From SXRF01 sp039808985 (GTDB lineage Bacteria > Pseudomonadota > Alphaproteobacteria > Rickettsiales > SXRF01): a DNA stretch of 50,619 nt. Location: assembly GCA_039808985.1 (NCBI GenBank), contig JBDHUC010000013.1:1-50619 (forward strand), written 5' to 3'. The notes below the pieces were generated by a model. It was not told where the DNA came from, searched no databases, and saw only the letters and a program-made list of their open reading frames with translations. Each line of letters begins with the position of its first letter. Within the stretch, counting starts at the first letter, position 1. Both the position numbers and the translations under genes were made by a program. This document shows, in pieces, positions 27,118 to 35,823 of the stretch.

Positions 27118-28398
27118 ATGTATAACATACATACAATTAAAAGACGAATACAGTCTTTTCTCCTGCCTGCGTCTATTTTCGCTTTATTTGCATCCACAGC
27201 TATAACTTTTGCCAGCAGCTTTCCCAGTACACGCGAAAATACACCCCATCATGAAACAGCGTCTGTAATTTCTAAAAATGATAATAGCTATGCTGAGCGA
27301 ATGGAACATGCGATAAATGATTATAAAAAAATCTCAGAAAACGGCGGGTGGCCTGCCTTTAAAAGCGGCAAGACTATAAAGCCTGGCGAAAAAGACAACC
27401 GCATACCAGAAGTGCGCGCCATACTTACGGTTATGGGCGACTACAAGCCCTCAGAAGATGTGGCAGAAGCAGAAAAAACTGACGACAGGATTTTTGATAA
27501 AGAGCTGGTGGAAGCAGTAAAAAAATTCCAGCTACGGCATGGGCTTGAATCTGATGGGGCGATTGGAATAAAAACCCAGGGAGCGCTATCAATACCCGTA
27601 GAGATGCGTATAGCGCAGATGCAGGCATCACTTGAGCGTATGAAAGCTATGCCCGAACTTGCCAAGCGTTATGTGCTGGTGAATATTCCCGGCTATTACC
27701 TGAAAGCGGTAAATGATAATAATACCATTATAAATTCGCGCATCATTGTTGGCAGGCCACAAAATGCAACACCGCTATTTAATCGCCCAATAACTGATGT
27801 AAGCTTCAATCCGGCATGGCATGTACCGCCTAAAATCGCGCGCAACGAATTCATTGGAAAGATACGGGAAAATCCTGATTATCTTGAAAATGGCAATTAC
27901 ATTGTAAAAGACAAGAATGGCGATGTGGTAGATGCCGAAGAAATAGATTGGGAAAATGAATCAGGAAATAATTATAAATTCGTACAGCTTGCAGGCGAAA
28001 AGAATGCGCTGGGCAAAGTAAAATTCAATCTTCCCGATACTGATAATATTTACCTTCATTCAACAGGAAGCCCCAGGCTTTTCGCAAAAGCAGACCGGGC
28101 GCTTAGCCATGGCTGCATCCGTGTGGAAATGGCGCGTGAACTGGCTTATTTTGTAATGCAGGGTATGGCGGGATGGGATGAAGAAAAAATATCCGAGCTT
28201 TATGATAGCAGCAGGTCGAAAACAATGAAAGTCAACCCTGTTGAAGTATATGTAACTTACTGGACAAGCTGGGTGGACGAGGGTTCAAAACAACCGCATT
28301 TCAGCGCAGATATTTACGGGCGTGACAAAAAACGCGTAGATGAAATCTGGGCAGAGCTTAGCAAAGCAAATGATGAAACTAAAATTGCGTTGCAATAA
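27118..28398 (+). CDS. L,D-transpeptidase (YkuD family, YcbB-like)
   Basis: A 426-residue envelope enzyme from the ATG at 27118; the GGAG that overlaps an upstream ATG at 27106 is the ribosome binding site for this one. A signal or anchor segment lies near residues 12-32. A peptidoglycan-binding domain follows (VKKFQLRHGLESDGAIGIKT). The YkuD catalytic domain carries H331 and C333 in SHGCIRVEMA, the active cysteine. Such enzymes form 3-3 cross-links in peptidoglycan or attach lipoproteins. The convergent downstream gene encodes a DUF882 peptidase, so both neighbours work on the wall. Confidence 0.92.
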   Translation: MYNIHTIKRRIQSFLLPASIFALFASTAITFASSFPSTRENTPHHETASVISKNDNSYAERMEHAINDYKKISENGGWPAFKSGKTIKPGEKDNRIPEVRAILTVMGDYKPSEDVAEAEKTDDRIFDKELVEAVKKFQLRHGLESDGAIGIKTQGALSIPVEMRIAQMQASLERMKAMPELAKRYVLVNIPGYYLKAVNDNNTIINSRIIVGRPQNATPLFNRPITDVSFNPAWHVPPKIARNEFIGKIRENPDYLENGNYIVKDKNGDVVDAEEIDWENESGNNYKFVQLAGEKNALGKVKFNLPDTDNIYLHSTGSPRLFAKADRALSHGCIRVEMARELAYFVMQGMAGWDEEKISELYDSSRSKTMKVNPVEVYVTYWTSWVDEGSKQPHFSADIYGRDKKRVDEIWAELSKANDETKIALQ

Positions 28399-28412
28399 TG
28401 GCTTGCTCCTAA

Positions 28413-28433
28413 TTTCGCCAGGCTTCAGCGAAA
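28413..28433. terminator. Possible shared hairpin between two convergent genes
   Basis: Arms TTTCGC (28413-28418) and GCGAAA (28428-28433) around nine bases lie between the convergent L,D-transpeptidase and DUF882 genes. The stem is short and the flanking T run is weak, so a bidirectional terminator is only suggested by position. Confidence 0.3.
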
Positions 28434-28465
28434 ATGGCAATTTACAGCAAAGCATAGTAGAAATT

Positions 28466-29059
28466 TTACCAATGCCTGACTTTTCCTGTATCCACATGCA
28501 CAAATTGTGACTGCGGATAATAGCCAACCCCTCCGCAATTCATTGCCAGAGCTGCATTTCGTACATTTATAAGCTCGGCATCCTGAAGGCGTATATCAAT
28601 AGCTTTACCCTGCACATGCATGCTCTTTTTAGCAACGCCATTTGAATGCTCATGGAGCATGGCATTGCTTTTTGGCGAGCGATAGCCGGAAATCACCTGG
28701 AAAGGCGCGCGTGAGCCTAGTTTATTATGTAGTATAAAAAGCTGGTCCAGCAGGGCCGTGTCGATACGGGCGACATCATTAGTGCGGTGGTCGCGCAGTA
28801 TATAGTTTATTTCTGAAAGCGCGCCTTTAATATAACGGCCTTTCTCCCAGTAAATAAGCTTGGTGGTTTCCCCGGTATGGAGATTATCAAAAGCAAGGAA
28901 ACGGGCTGGCTTAACCAGGGGGCCTGAGCGCTGCTTGGGAATCGCGGCAAGAACTGGCTTAGGTATGAATGACAGCCCTGCAACAGCAGCAAGCCCACCT
29001 GCGAACTGACGGCGGCTTACGGTAATTGAATCATATATCTGCGGCTGTTTTTGCGTCAT
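28466..29059 (-). CDS. Tat-exported DUF882/M15-type murein peptidase (YcbK/MepK-like)
   Basis: A 197-residue protein from ATG 29059. The N-terminus carries a twin-arginine signal (VSRRQFAGGLAAVAGLSF), so it is probably exported folded. The DUF882 domain shows ISGYRSPKSN, KSMHVQGKAIDI and FVHVDTGKVRHW, providing the His and Asp zinc ligands of this M15-like family. E. coli MepK of the same family cuts 3-3 cross-links, which matches the L,D-transpeptidase encoded by the convergent neighbour. The precise specificity here is inference. Confidence 0.87.
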   Translation of the reverse strand: MTQKQPQIYDSITVSRRQFAGGLAAVAGLSFIPKPVLAAIPKQRSGPLVKPARFLAFDNLHTGETTKLIYWEKGRYIKGALSEINYILRDHRTNDVARIDTALLDQLFILHNKLGSRAPFQVISGYRSPKSNAMLHEHSNGVAKKSMHVQGKAIDIRLQDAELINVRNAALAMNCGGVGYYPQSQFVHVDTGKVRHW

Positions 29060-29136
29060 CACTTCACTTGCTGGTTTTAGGTTGCAAAACCCTAACTCAT
29101 AAAGATTTGGTTTTCAACCGTAAATTTCCCGTAAAA

Positions 29137-30957
29137 CTATTTACCGGCTTCTTCTGCAAGCAATTGCCTGGCTTTTGGCGAAAGCTGAAGGTGGAGTTCG
29201 CGAAGTTGTTTTTCTTCAGCAACATTCGGAGCCTGCATCAGAAGGTCCTCTGCTTTCTGGTTCATCGGGAAAGCAATAACCTCGCGTATATTCGGCTCAT
29301 CAGCCAGCAACATCACCATACGGTCAACTCCTGGCGCCAACCCACCATGCGGCGGCGCGCCGAACTTGAATGCCGAGATCATGCCGCCGAATTTTGAATC
29401 AACAACTTCAGGGCCATAACCTGCAATTGCAAATGCTTTATACATTAGTTCCGGCTTATGGTTACGTATAGCGCCCGATGACAGCTCAACGCCGTTGCAA
29501 ACAATGTCATACTGGTACGCCAGAATCTCCAGCGGATCTTTGTTGAGCAGAGCGTCCATCCCGCCTTGTGGCATAGAGAACGGGTTGTGGCTGAAAATTA
29601 TTTTTTTCTCATCTTCATCATATTCAAAATATGGGAAATCAATCACCCACAGGAATTTAAAAACATCTTTTTCCAGCAGGTCGAGTTCATTACCAAGATG
29701 TACACGCACCTGCCCGGCAAGCTTGGCAGCCGCAAGCTCTGCGCCGGAGCTGAAAAACACAGCATCGCCATTTTTAATTCCTGCCACTTGTTTCAACTCA
29801 GCGATTTTTTCAGGCGAGAGAAATTTCGCTATAGGGCTTTTCGCATCACCATTCTCTTCAAAAATAATATAAGCCAGGCCTTGCGCGCCCATGCTTTTTG
29901 CAAACTCGATCATATTGTCAAAAAAGCTGCGTGGCTTGCCTGCGCAACCCGGTGCAGGGATAGCGCGAACATATCCGCCGCTATCTATAACCTTATTGAA
30001 TATGCCAAAGCCTGAGCCACGCCATATTTCAGTAACATCGCTTATGAGTATGGGGTTGCGCAGGTCAGGCTTATCGCTTCCGTATTTAAGCATTGCCTCA
30101 CGGTAGGTTATACGTGGGAATGGCGCATCGGTCACTTTCTTGTCGCCAAATTCTTTAAATACTCCATGGAGCACCGGCTCAATTGCCGCAAAAACATCTT
30201 CCTGCGTTACAAAGCTCATTTCAATATCAAGCTGGTAGAATTCACCTGGAGAACGATCGGCGCGGCCATCTTCGTCGCGGAAACAAGGTGCTATCTGGAA
30301 ATATTTATCGAACCCGGAAACCATAAGCAATTGCTTGAATTGCTGCGGAGCCTGCGGCAGGGCATAGAATTTTCCCGGATGAATGCGGCTTGGGACAAGG
30401 TAATCGCGCGCGCCTTCTGGTGAACTGGCGGTAAGTATCGGGGTCTGGAATTCGTTGAATCCCTGCTCAATCATACGGCGGCGCAGCGATGCGATAACCT
30501 GGGAGCGCAGCATTATATTGCTGTGGATTTTCTCACGGCGCAGATCCAGGAAGCGGTATTTAAGGCGGGTTTCCTCAGGAAACGGCGCATCGGAATTAAC
30601 CTGCAAAGGCAGCATCTGGGCAGCGGATTCAACAATAAAGTCGCTGACCATTACCTCAATTTCACCAGTTGGGATATTATTATTGGCCGTTCCTTCCGCG
30701 CGCTTTACCACGTTTCCGCTTACTGTTACCACGCTTTCAAGCGAAACATGGCTCATTACTTCAAAAAACCTGGCCTCTTTCGTGCCATCTGCTGGTTTCT
30801 GGGCTACGAGCTGGGTTATGCCATAATGGTCGCGCAGGTCGATAAACAGCAGGTTCCCATGATCGCGCACCCGGTGCACCCATCCTGAAAGTCTGACATT
30901 TTTGCCAATATCTGCCTTATTCAGCGCGGCGCAGTTATGAGTGCGGTAATTATGCAT
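29137..30957 (-). CDS. aspS: Aspartyl-tRNA synthetase (possibly non-discriminating)
   Basis: A 606-residue class II synthetase starting MHNYRTHNCAALN at the ATG at 30957; the longer frame upstream lacks family similarity. The anticodon-binding domain, motif 2 (FRDEDGRADRSPGEFYQLD), the bacterial insert domain and motif 3 (GLAPGVDRMVMLL) are all present. In the anticodon domain GWVHRVRDHGN has a His at residue 33, where E. coli AspRS has Leu. In Pseudomonas that His goes with charging of both tRNA-Asp and tRNA-Asn. This would imply an amidotransferase route to Asn-tRNA, which cannot be checked here. Confidence 0.95.
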   Translation of the reverse strand: MHNYRTHNCAALNKADIGKNVRLSGWVHRVRDHGNLLFIDLRDHYGITQLVAQKPADGTKEARFFEVMSHVSLESVVTVSGNVVKRAEGTANNNIPTGEIEVMVSDFIVESAAQMLPLQVNSDAPFPEETRLKYRFLDLRREKIHSNIMLRSQVIASLRRRMIEQGFNEFQTPILTASSPEGARDYLVPSRIHPGKFYALPQAPQQFKQLLMVSGFDKYFQIAPCFRDEDGRADRSPGEFYQLDIEMSFVTQEDVFAAIEPVLHGVFKEFGDKKVTDAPFPRITYREAMLKYGSDKPDLRNPILISDVTEIWRGSGFGIFNKVIDSGGYVRAIPAPGCAGKPRSFFDNMIEFAKSMGAQGLAYIIFEENGDAKSPIAKFLSPEKIAELKQVAGIKNGDAVFFSSGAELAAAKLAGQVRVHLGNELDLLEKDVFKFLWVIDFPYFEYDEDEKKIIFSHNPFSMPQGGMDALLNKDPLEILAYQYDIVCNGVELSSGAIRNHKPELMYKAFAIAGYGPEVVDSKFGGMISAFKFGAPPHGGLAPGVDRMVMLLADEPNIREVIAFPMNQKAEDLLMQAPNVAEEKQLRELHLQLSPKARQLLAEEAGK

Positions 30958-31110
30958 ATAAATCCATTTAATCCTGATATTATGGGTATGTAAGGCACTA
31001 TCTATATTTAGCTTAATGGCGCAAAGCAAGGGGGAATAGGCTAATTATTAAAAAAAACGTTTATTTCTGCGGATAATTATATGATAATAGCCAAAAATTG
31101 AGGGGTTATA

Positions 31111-31653
31111 ATGGAAGATACTGCAAAAAGGCCAGAAGATAAGCTGGAAGAAACCAATGCCGCAAATACGCTTACAAACCATTTGAAGGGCAAGCCTATA
31201 CTGGAAACCAGCGGCGATATCGAGCACCAGCTAACCCCTACTAAAATAAAAATCCTGGTCAAACCAACTGAAAAAGGCGAGGAGCTTTCTTTTCACATCA
31301 CCCAGCTCGACAGGCATCACCCACACCTGGTGTATGATACTATAAAAAACGAACTGTCCAAGCTCCAGGAATTACAGCCTCACAAAGCAAAAGAATTGCA
31401 GCCGGAGCATGATTATTATGCTGATACAGGCAAGATACTGATACGCTACGAATTGCCAAGCGGTGTTGCCGATACAATAATCCATTCACTTTCACAGCGT
31501 TCACAGGCCCAGGCTGCTCCAATTGAAAATCCGGCCACGCCAAGATGGGCTGATAAAGTTGAAACTCCCGCGCTTAAATCTGCAATAGGGAAAGCAGAGG
31601 ATTGGGTCAGCCAGCTTAAGGAATTCTTCCCAAACGCCAATAGCAGGGCTTAG
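31111..31653 (+). CDS. Orphan hypothetical protein (180 residues)
   Basis: Not recognised. An AGGGG binding site before the ATG and a full reading frame support it. The protein is soluble, charged and without signal peptide. A Lys/Glu-rich start leads into a middle region of likely strands and helices (KIKILVKPTEKGEELSFHI, HLVYDTIKNELSKLQEL), then a second similar unit (YADTGKILIRYELPSG, VADTIIHSLSQRS) and a Pro-rich linker. The C-terminus (KSAIGKAEDWVSQLKEFF) could be an amphipathic helix. It stands alone on the plus strand between aspS and the uracil-DNA glycosylase gene, ending three bases from the convergent stop. Confidence 0.65.
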   Translation: MEDTAKRPEDKLEETNAANTLTNHLKGKPILETSGDIEHQLTPTKIKILVKPTEKGEELSFHITQLDRHHPHLVYDTIKNELSKLQELQPHKAKELQPEHDYYADTGKILIRYELPSGVADTIIHSLSQRSQAQAAPIENPATPRWADKVETPALKSAIGKAEDWVSQLKEFFPNANSRA

Positions 31654-31656
31654 GCG

Positions 31657-32286
31657 CTAATCTATAAGGCAAGCTGCTTTTTCCACCACGCTATCGAACA
31701 TTTCCTGCGTAAGCCTGCCGGTATTTATGTTATAGCGCGAGGTGTGGTAGCTATCAAGCAGCGTTATTTTATCATTTATTTTATGTGCCTGCGCATGAAT
31801 GAATTTCGCATATGACGGCTTATGGCCAAATGCTTTGAGCACGGCATTATGTGAAACCAGACCAAGCGAGAGTATTACTTTAAGGTTGGGCATGGATTCA
31901 ATTTCATTGGCAAGGAATTTATTGCATGAATTTATTTCCGATGGCTCCGGCTTATTATCAGGCGGAACGCAGCGCACGGCATTAGTCACCCTGGCATTTA
32001 CAAGCTCAAAACCATCATCAATGCGCTGGCCATAATCACCTTTAGCAAATCCGTATTTTTTTAGTGAATGATATAAAATCAACCCCGCATAATCTCCGGT
32101 AAACGGCCTTCCAGTCTGGTTGGCCCCTTTAAGGCCAGGAGCCAGACCAACCACTAAAAACCGGGCTGTAAGAGTTCCAAATGGCGGCACAGGGCCGTTG
32201 AAATATTCAGGGTATTTTATTTTATTCTGTTTGCGGAACGAATACAGCCCTGGACATATATGGCAATCATGCTCTGGCGGCTGCAT
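31657..32286 (-). CDS. Uracil-DNA glycosylase, family 5-like (UdgB type)
   Basis: A 209-residue iron-sulfur uracil-DNA glycosylase that removes uracil and related lesions from DNA. Motif 1 is GLAPGLKGANQTGRPFTGDY, the family 5 form in which the usual polar catalytic residue is absent. NAVRCVPPDNKP follows, and motif 3 is SYHTSRYN (commonly HPSRxN). Four cysteines are placed as expected for a [4Fe-4S] cluster: CHIC near residue 8, RCVPP and NSCNKF. The gene heads a tight minus-strand set with an exported protein gene and glmU. Confidence 0.85.
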   Translation of the reverse strand: MQPPEHDCHICPGLYSFRKQNKIKYPEYFNGPVPPFGTLTARFLVVGLAPGLKGANQTGRPFTGDYAGLILYHSLKKYGFAKGDYGQRIDDGFELVNARVTNAVRCVPPDNKPEPSEINSCNKFLANEIESMPNLKVILSLGLVSHNAVLKAFGHKPSYAKFIHAQAHKINDKITLLDSYHTSRYNINTGRLTQEMFDSVVEKAACLID

Positions 32287-32292
32287 AAGCTG

Positions 32293-32778
32293 CTATTTCT
32301 TTTTAATGTCAACCAAGCCGCGTATGGCCCTGCAATCAAGCTGCGAGCCAAATTGCTGTTTCATCAAAAGATATAATTGCTCTACAAGCTCTATCTGCTG
32401 TTCCCAGTTCTTGCCCATAGCGCGGCGCAACGACTGCGGAGTATCAAGCTTCCACTGCCCCTCTTCTTCGGTAAATATAAGGCGCATGGTGCGATCCCTG
32501 CCATTATCATGGACGCCTGCCTTTATAATTATGTCATTACCTATATTTTCCTGCGATATATACTTAGCATCCTTAGGCAGGCAGGCCATAAGCCCGTAAG
32601 ACATGAAACGGTTATAAAGATCGGATGAGCTTGCTGTAACAAGGTCCCGGCAACCATTCCTGTCATTATTTTTCACACAATTATTTATTTTATCGAAAGA
32701 ATCTTTTGCTCCTGAATCGGCATAGGCGCTGGCTGATGCAAACAAAAGAAATGGCAGCAATAATTTTATATATCTCAT
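32293..32778 (-). CDS. Exported hypothetical protein
   Basis: A 161-residue protein with a classical signal peptide (MRYIKLLLPFLLFASASAYA, residues 1-20). The mature part has four cysteines (in NNCVKNNDRNGCRDL, MACLPK and LDCRAIRG) that could form two disulfides in the periplasm, and a short beta segment TMRLIFTEEEGQWKLD. The family is not recognised. It overlaps the glmU stop by four bases as ATGA and lies six bases upstream of the uracil-DNA glycosylase gene, so all three are co-translated. The relation to glmU is unclear. Confidence 0.75.
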   Translation of the reverse strand: MRYIKLLLPFLLFASASAYADSGAKDSFDKINNCVKNNDRNGCRDLVTASSSDLYNRFMSYGLMACLPKDAKYISQENIGNDIIIKAGVHDNGRDRTMRLIFTEEEGQWKLDTPQSLRRAMGKNWEQQIELVEQLYLLMKQQFGSQLDCRAIRGLVDIKKK

Positions 32779-34115
32779 TTTTTTGTCCGGTTTTCCTTAT
32801 TAACCTGCCTTGCACGCCCCAGCGCCAGAGCGCCTTTAGGAACATCCTGGGTTATAACGCTGCCAGCGCCGGTAACCGCCCCCTCGCCTATTGTAACAGG
32901 CGCTACCAATGACGAATTTGAGCCGATAGACGCTTTCGCGCCTATAGTTGTCTTATGTTTTTTTACACCATCATAATTGCAGGTTATAGTGCCAGCGCCT
33001 ATATTAGCAGCAGCGCCTACCTCGCTATCGCCGATATAGCTTAGATGGTTTGCCTTCGCACCATCACCAAGCATGGTATTTTTAATCTCGACAAAATTCC
33101 CGACATGGGCGTCCCTGCCGATATTGCTTTGCGGACGGATACGGGCAAATGGGCCAACAATCGCGCCCTCCTTGATATATGCTCCTTCAATATGTGAAAA
33201 TGAGCGTATTTCAACTTTGCTTTCAACAGTTACACCAGCGCCAAAAACCACCTGCGGATGTATTATTACATCCGGCGCCACCCTGGTATCGGTACGGAAA
33301 TAAATACTTTGCGGGTCGATAAGGGTTACACCATTTTCCATCATCTGAATGCGAAGCTTATTCTGCAGGACATTCTCTGCAGAAGCCAGTTGCACACGGG
33401 TATTTATACCGGCAAGCTCGCTGGCATCATGGGCTTCAACAACCTGGCAGTGAAGCCCCGCATCATTCGCCAGCGCTACTATATCAGTCAGGTAATATTC
33501 ACCGGCGTTATTATTAGGGGTGATTTGTTCCAGCAACGCAAAAAGCCTGTCGCCACTAACTGCCATTATTCCTGAATTGCACAGATTTATAGCCTTTTGC
33601 TCATCTGTAGCGTCGCGCTCTTCGATTATTTCTTCCAGCCTGCCATTTTCATCGCTTATAAGCCTGCCATAACCAAAAGGGTTATCCATGCGCATACCCA
33701 GCACCACTATTTCATGCGACCGGGCAGAATCTAACAGGCTTTCAAGGGTTTTTGTGGCAATAAGCGGGGTATCACCGTAAAGCACCAATATTTTACCCTT
33801 ATAACCAGCAAAGAATCCCTTGCTGCACAAGACAGCATGACCCGTGCCTTTTTGCTCGGATTGCACGGCTATTTCAGTATTCTTATCACCTGCGGCCACT
33901 TCCTGTTTAACTAAATCCATGCCTGGGGCAACAACAACTACAGTTTTTTCCGGCGCAAGCGGCGAGCAGGCAGCAAGAACATGTGATATAAGCGGCTGGC
34001 CTGCCAGCCTGTGCATCACTTTGGGAAGGTCAGATTTCATACGCGTTCCCTTTCCCGCCGCAAGTATCACGCAGGAAAAGCCACCGGAAATTTTATGCTT
34101 GTTTTGATCGGTCAT
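32775..34115 (-). CDS. glmU: Bifunctional N-acetylglucosamine-1-phosphate uridyltransferase/glucosamine-1-phosphate acetyltransferase
   Basis: A 446-residue enzyme that makes UDP-GlcNAc for peptidoglycan and lipopolysaccharide. The uridyltransferase domain starts with VILAAGKGTRMKSDLPKVMH and includes VLYGDTPLI. The left-handed beta helix (about residues 255-440) carries the hexapeptide repeats and the acetyltransferase segment NHLSYIGDSEVG, with NYDGVKKHKT following. Length and both active regions are normal. It is divergent from rmuC, with about 54 bases between their starts. Confidence 0.96.
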   Translation of the reverse strand: MTDQNKHKISGGFSCVILAAGKGTRMKSDLPKVMHRLAGQPLISHVLAACSPLAPEKTVVVVAPGMDLVKQEVAAGDKNTEIAVQSEQKGTGHAVLCSKGFFAGYKGKILVLYGDTPLIATKTLESLLDSARSHEIVVLGMRMDNPFGYGRLISDENGRLEEIIEERDATDEQKAINLCNSGIMAVSGDRLFALLEQITPNNNAGEYYLTDIVALANDAGLHCQVVEAHDASELAGINTRVQLASAENVLQNKLRIQMMENGVTLIDPQSIYFRTDTRVAPDVIIHPQVVFGAGVTVESKVEIRSFSHIEGAYIKEGAIVGPFARIRPQSNIGRDAHVGNFVEIKNTMLGDGAKANHLSYIGDSEVGAAANIGAGTITCNYDGVKKHKTTIGAKASIGSNSSLVAPVTIGEGAVTGAGSVITQDVPKGALALGRARQVNKENRTKK

Positions 34116-34169
34116 AGGCGTAAGAATTACCTCAATTTATATAACTGTGCAATAACTGGTGAGAATAAT

Positions 34170-35459
34170 ATGGAAATTACTACTATTTTATTGCTGGCAG
34201 CCTCTTTAGCTATTGGGTTTGCAGCAGCCTGGCTGGTTTCGCGCAAGCAAACAGAAAGCGCAAATGGCGAAAAAATTGCCCTTGCCACAAGGCTGGAAAT
34301 AGCACAGCAGGAGCTTGACAGCTTACGCGACGAGTTGGAATTTGCAAAAAGTGAGCGCACCCAATATCACGAACGCGTAGTAGTTGCTGAAACCCAGCGC
34401 ACTAATTTGCAGCAGGAACTGGAAAAGACCCAGGAAAAACTCCGCGCTGAATTTAAAAATACCGCAACCAGTATTTTCGAGGATTTCAGCAATAAATTCA
34501 CTGTCCAGTCGGAAGAAAAGATAGGGCATATATTAAACCCACTGCGGGAAAAGCTTTCTGAATTCCAGAAATCCATCGGCGATTCTTTTATTGCCCACGG
34601 CAAAGAGCAGCACAGCCTTAAAGCCGAGATTGAAAAGATCGTATTGCAGACCGATGGGCTGACTAAGGCGCTGCGCGGCGATGTTAAAGCGCAGGGTAAC
34701 TGGGGCGAGGTTATGCTTGAGCGCATACTTGAGCAATCAGGTCTGCGCAGCGGCGATGACTACACCATACAGGGTACGGGAATGGGGCTTAACAACTCAG
34801 AAGGCGGAAGGCTACAGCCTGATGTTGTTGTAAACCTGCCCGACAACAAACATCTTATTATTGACTCGAAAGTTTCGCTAACCGCCTATGAGCGCTACTG
34901 CAATGAAAGCGATGAGGCTCTGCGCGCCATACAGATAAAAGAATTTATAAAATCCATAAAAGCGCATGTAAACGGGTTAGCAGGAAAGCGTTATCAACAT
35001 GCCGAAAAACTAATTACCCCGGATTTCGTTATTATGTTTTTGCCGGTAGAGGGCGCATTTTCCTTTGCCTTGCAATCCGACAGCGAATTAAGCAGCTATG
35101 CATGGGATAAAAAAATCGCCCTGGTATCTCCCACCACATTATTTGTGACTTTGCGCACAATAGCTTCGCTATGGCGGATCGAAAGGCAAAACCTGAATGC
35201 GCAGGAAATCGCAAGGCAGGGCGGCGCATTATATGATAAATTCGTGGGCTTTATCGGCGACATGGAAGAAATCAACAAACATATCAACAACTTACACAAG
35301 GCCTATGATAATGCATCGGGCAAGCTTAGCAGCGGAAGAGGTAATATACTGAGCCAGGTGGAAAAACTCAAAATATTAGGGGCCAAGACTTCCAAATCCC
35401 TGCCTAAAAATACTGATGATATGGAAGAGCAGATGCTGGAATATAGCGGCACCAACTGA
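34170..35459 (+). CDS. rmuC: DNA recombination protein RmuC
   Basis: A 429-residue protein from the ATG at 34170; the frame extends further upstream but there it runs through glmU. An N-terminal membrane helix (ITTILLLAASLAIGFAAAWL) is followed by a coiled coil (about 25-115), then the conserved RmuC nuclease-like domain: LRGDVKAQGNWGEVMLERIL, RLQPDVVVNLPDNKHLIIDS and VSLTAYERYC. RmuC proteins limit recombination at inverted repeats, probably as membrane-anchored nucleases of the restriction endonuclease-like fold. It stands alone downstream of the glmU divergent region. Confidence 0.93.
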   Translation: MEITTILLLAASLAIGFAAAWLVSRKQTESANGEKIALATRLEIAQQELDSLRDELEFAKSERTQYHERVVVAETQRTNLQQELEKTQEKLRAEFKNTATSIFEDFSNKFTVQSEEKIGHILNPLREKLSEFQKSIGDSFIAHGKEQHSLKAEIEKIVLQTDGLTKALRGDVKAQGNWGEVMLERILEQSGLRSGDDYTIQGTGMGLNNSEGGRLQPDVVVNLPDNKHLIIDSKVSLTAYERYCNESDEALRAIQIKEFIKSIKAHVNGLAGKRYQHAEKLITPDFVIMFLPVEGAFSFALQSDSELSSYAWDKKIALVSPTTLFVTLRTIASLWRIERQNLNAQEIARQGGALYDKFVGFIGDMEEINKHINNLHKAYDNASGKLSSGRGNILSQVEKLKILGAKTSKSLPKNTDDMEEQMLEYSGTN

Positions 35460-35628
35460 CAAATAAATTAATATATTACAATCTGTTGCTCATTTTAAGG
35501 AAGCTGTAATATAAAAAATCCCGGCGCTTCACAAAACCTTCATAAAATTATCATCCACTTTCGCAGAAAATGCGCTATTATGGGTTTATCAAGGAATCAA
35601 ATACGAAATATAATTTTAGGAGTTGAGT

Positions 35629-35823
35629 ATGAGTGAGTTTGGGTCTTTACCAGGTGGAATAAAAGAAATTACTGGTTCTAAGGTTGTTGCAGAAGGCGTT
35701 GTTCCTGCTGACGTAAGGAACGCTGCAATTGAAGCAGTTAGCGGCCTGCGCGGAATGAACCTTAATGCAGAAGCCTCCAACTCTATTCCTTCAGCAAATG
35801 GTAGAAACGGCCTCAACCGCTAA
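35629..35823 (+). CDS. Orphan small protein (64 residues)
   Basis: Not recognised. A strong AGGAG site seven bases before the ATG argues that this short frame is real. The product begins MSEFGSLPGGIKEITGSKVV, has a helical middle (ADVRNAAIEAVSGL) and ends in a Ser/Asn/Gly-rich tail. No membrane helix or signal peptide is visible. The stop codon overlaps the era stop on the opposite strand by three bases. The 165 bases upstream hold no other gene and are AT-rich, room for its own promoter. Confidence 0.6.
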   Translation: MSEFGSLPGGIKEITGSKVVAEGVVPADVRNAAIEAVSGLRGMNLNAEASNSIPSANGRNGLNR

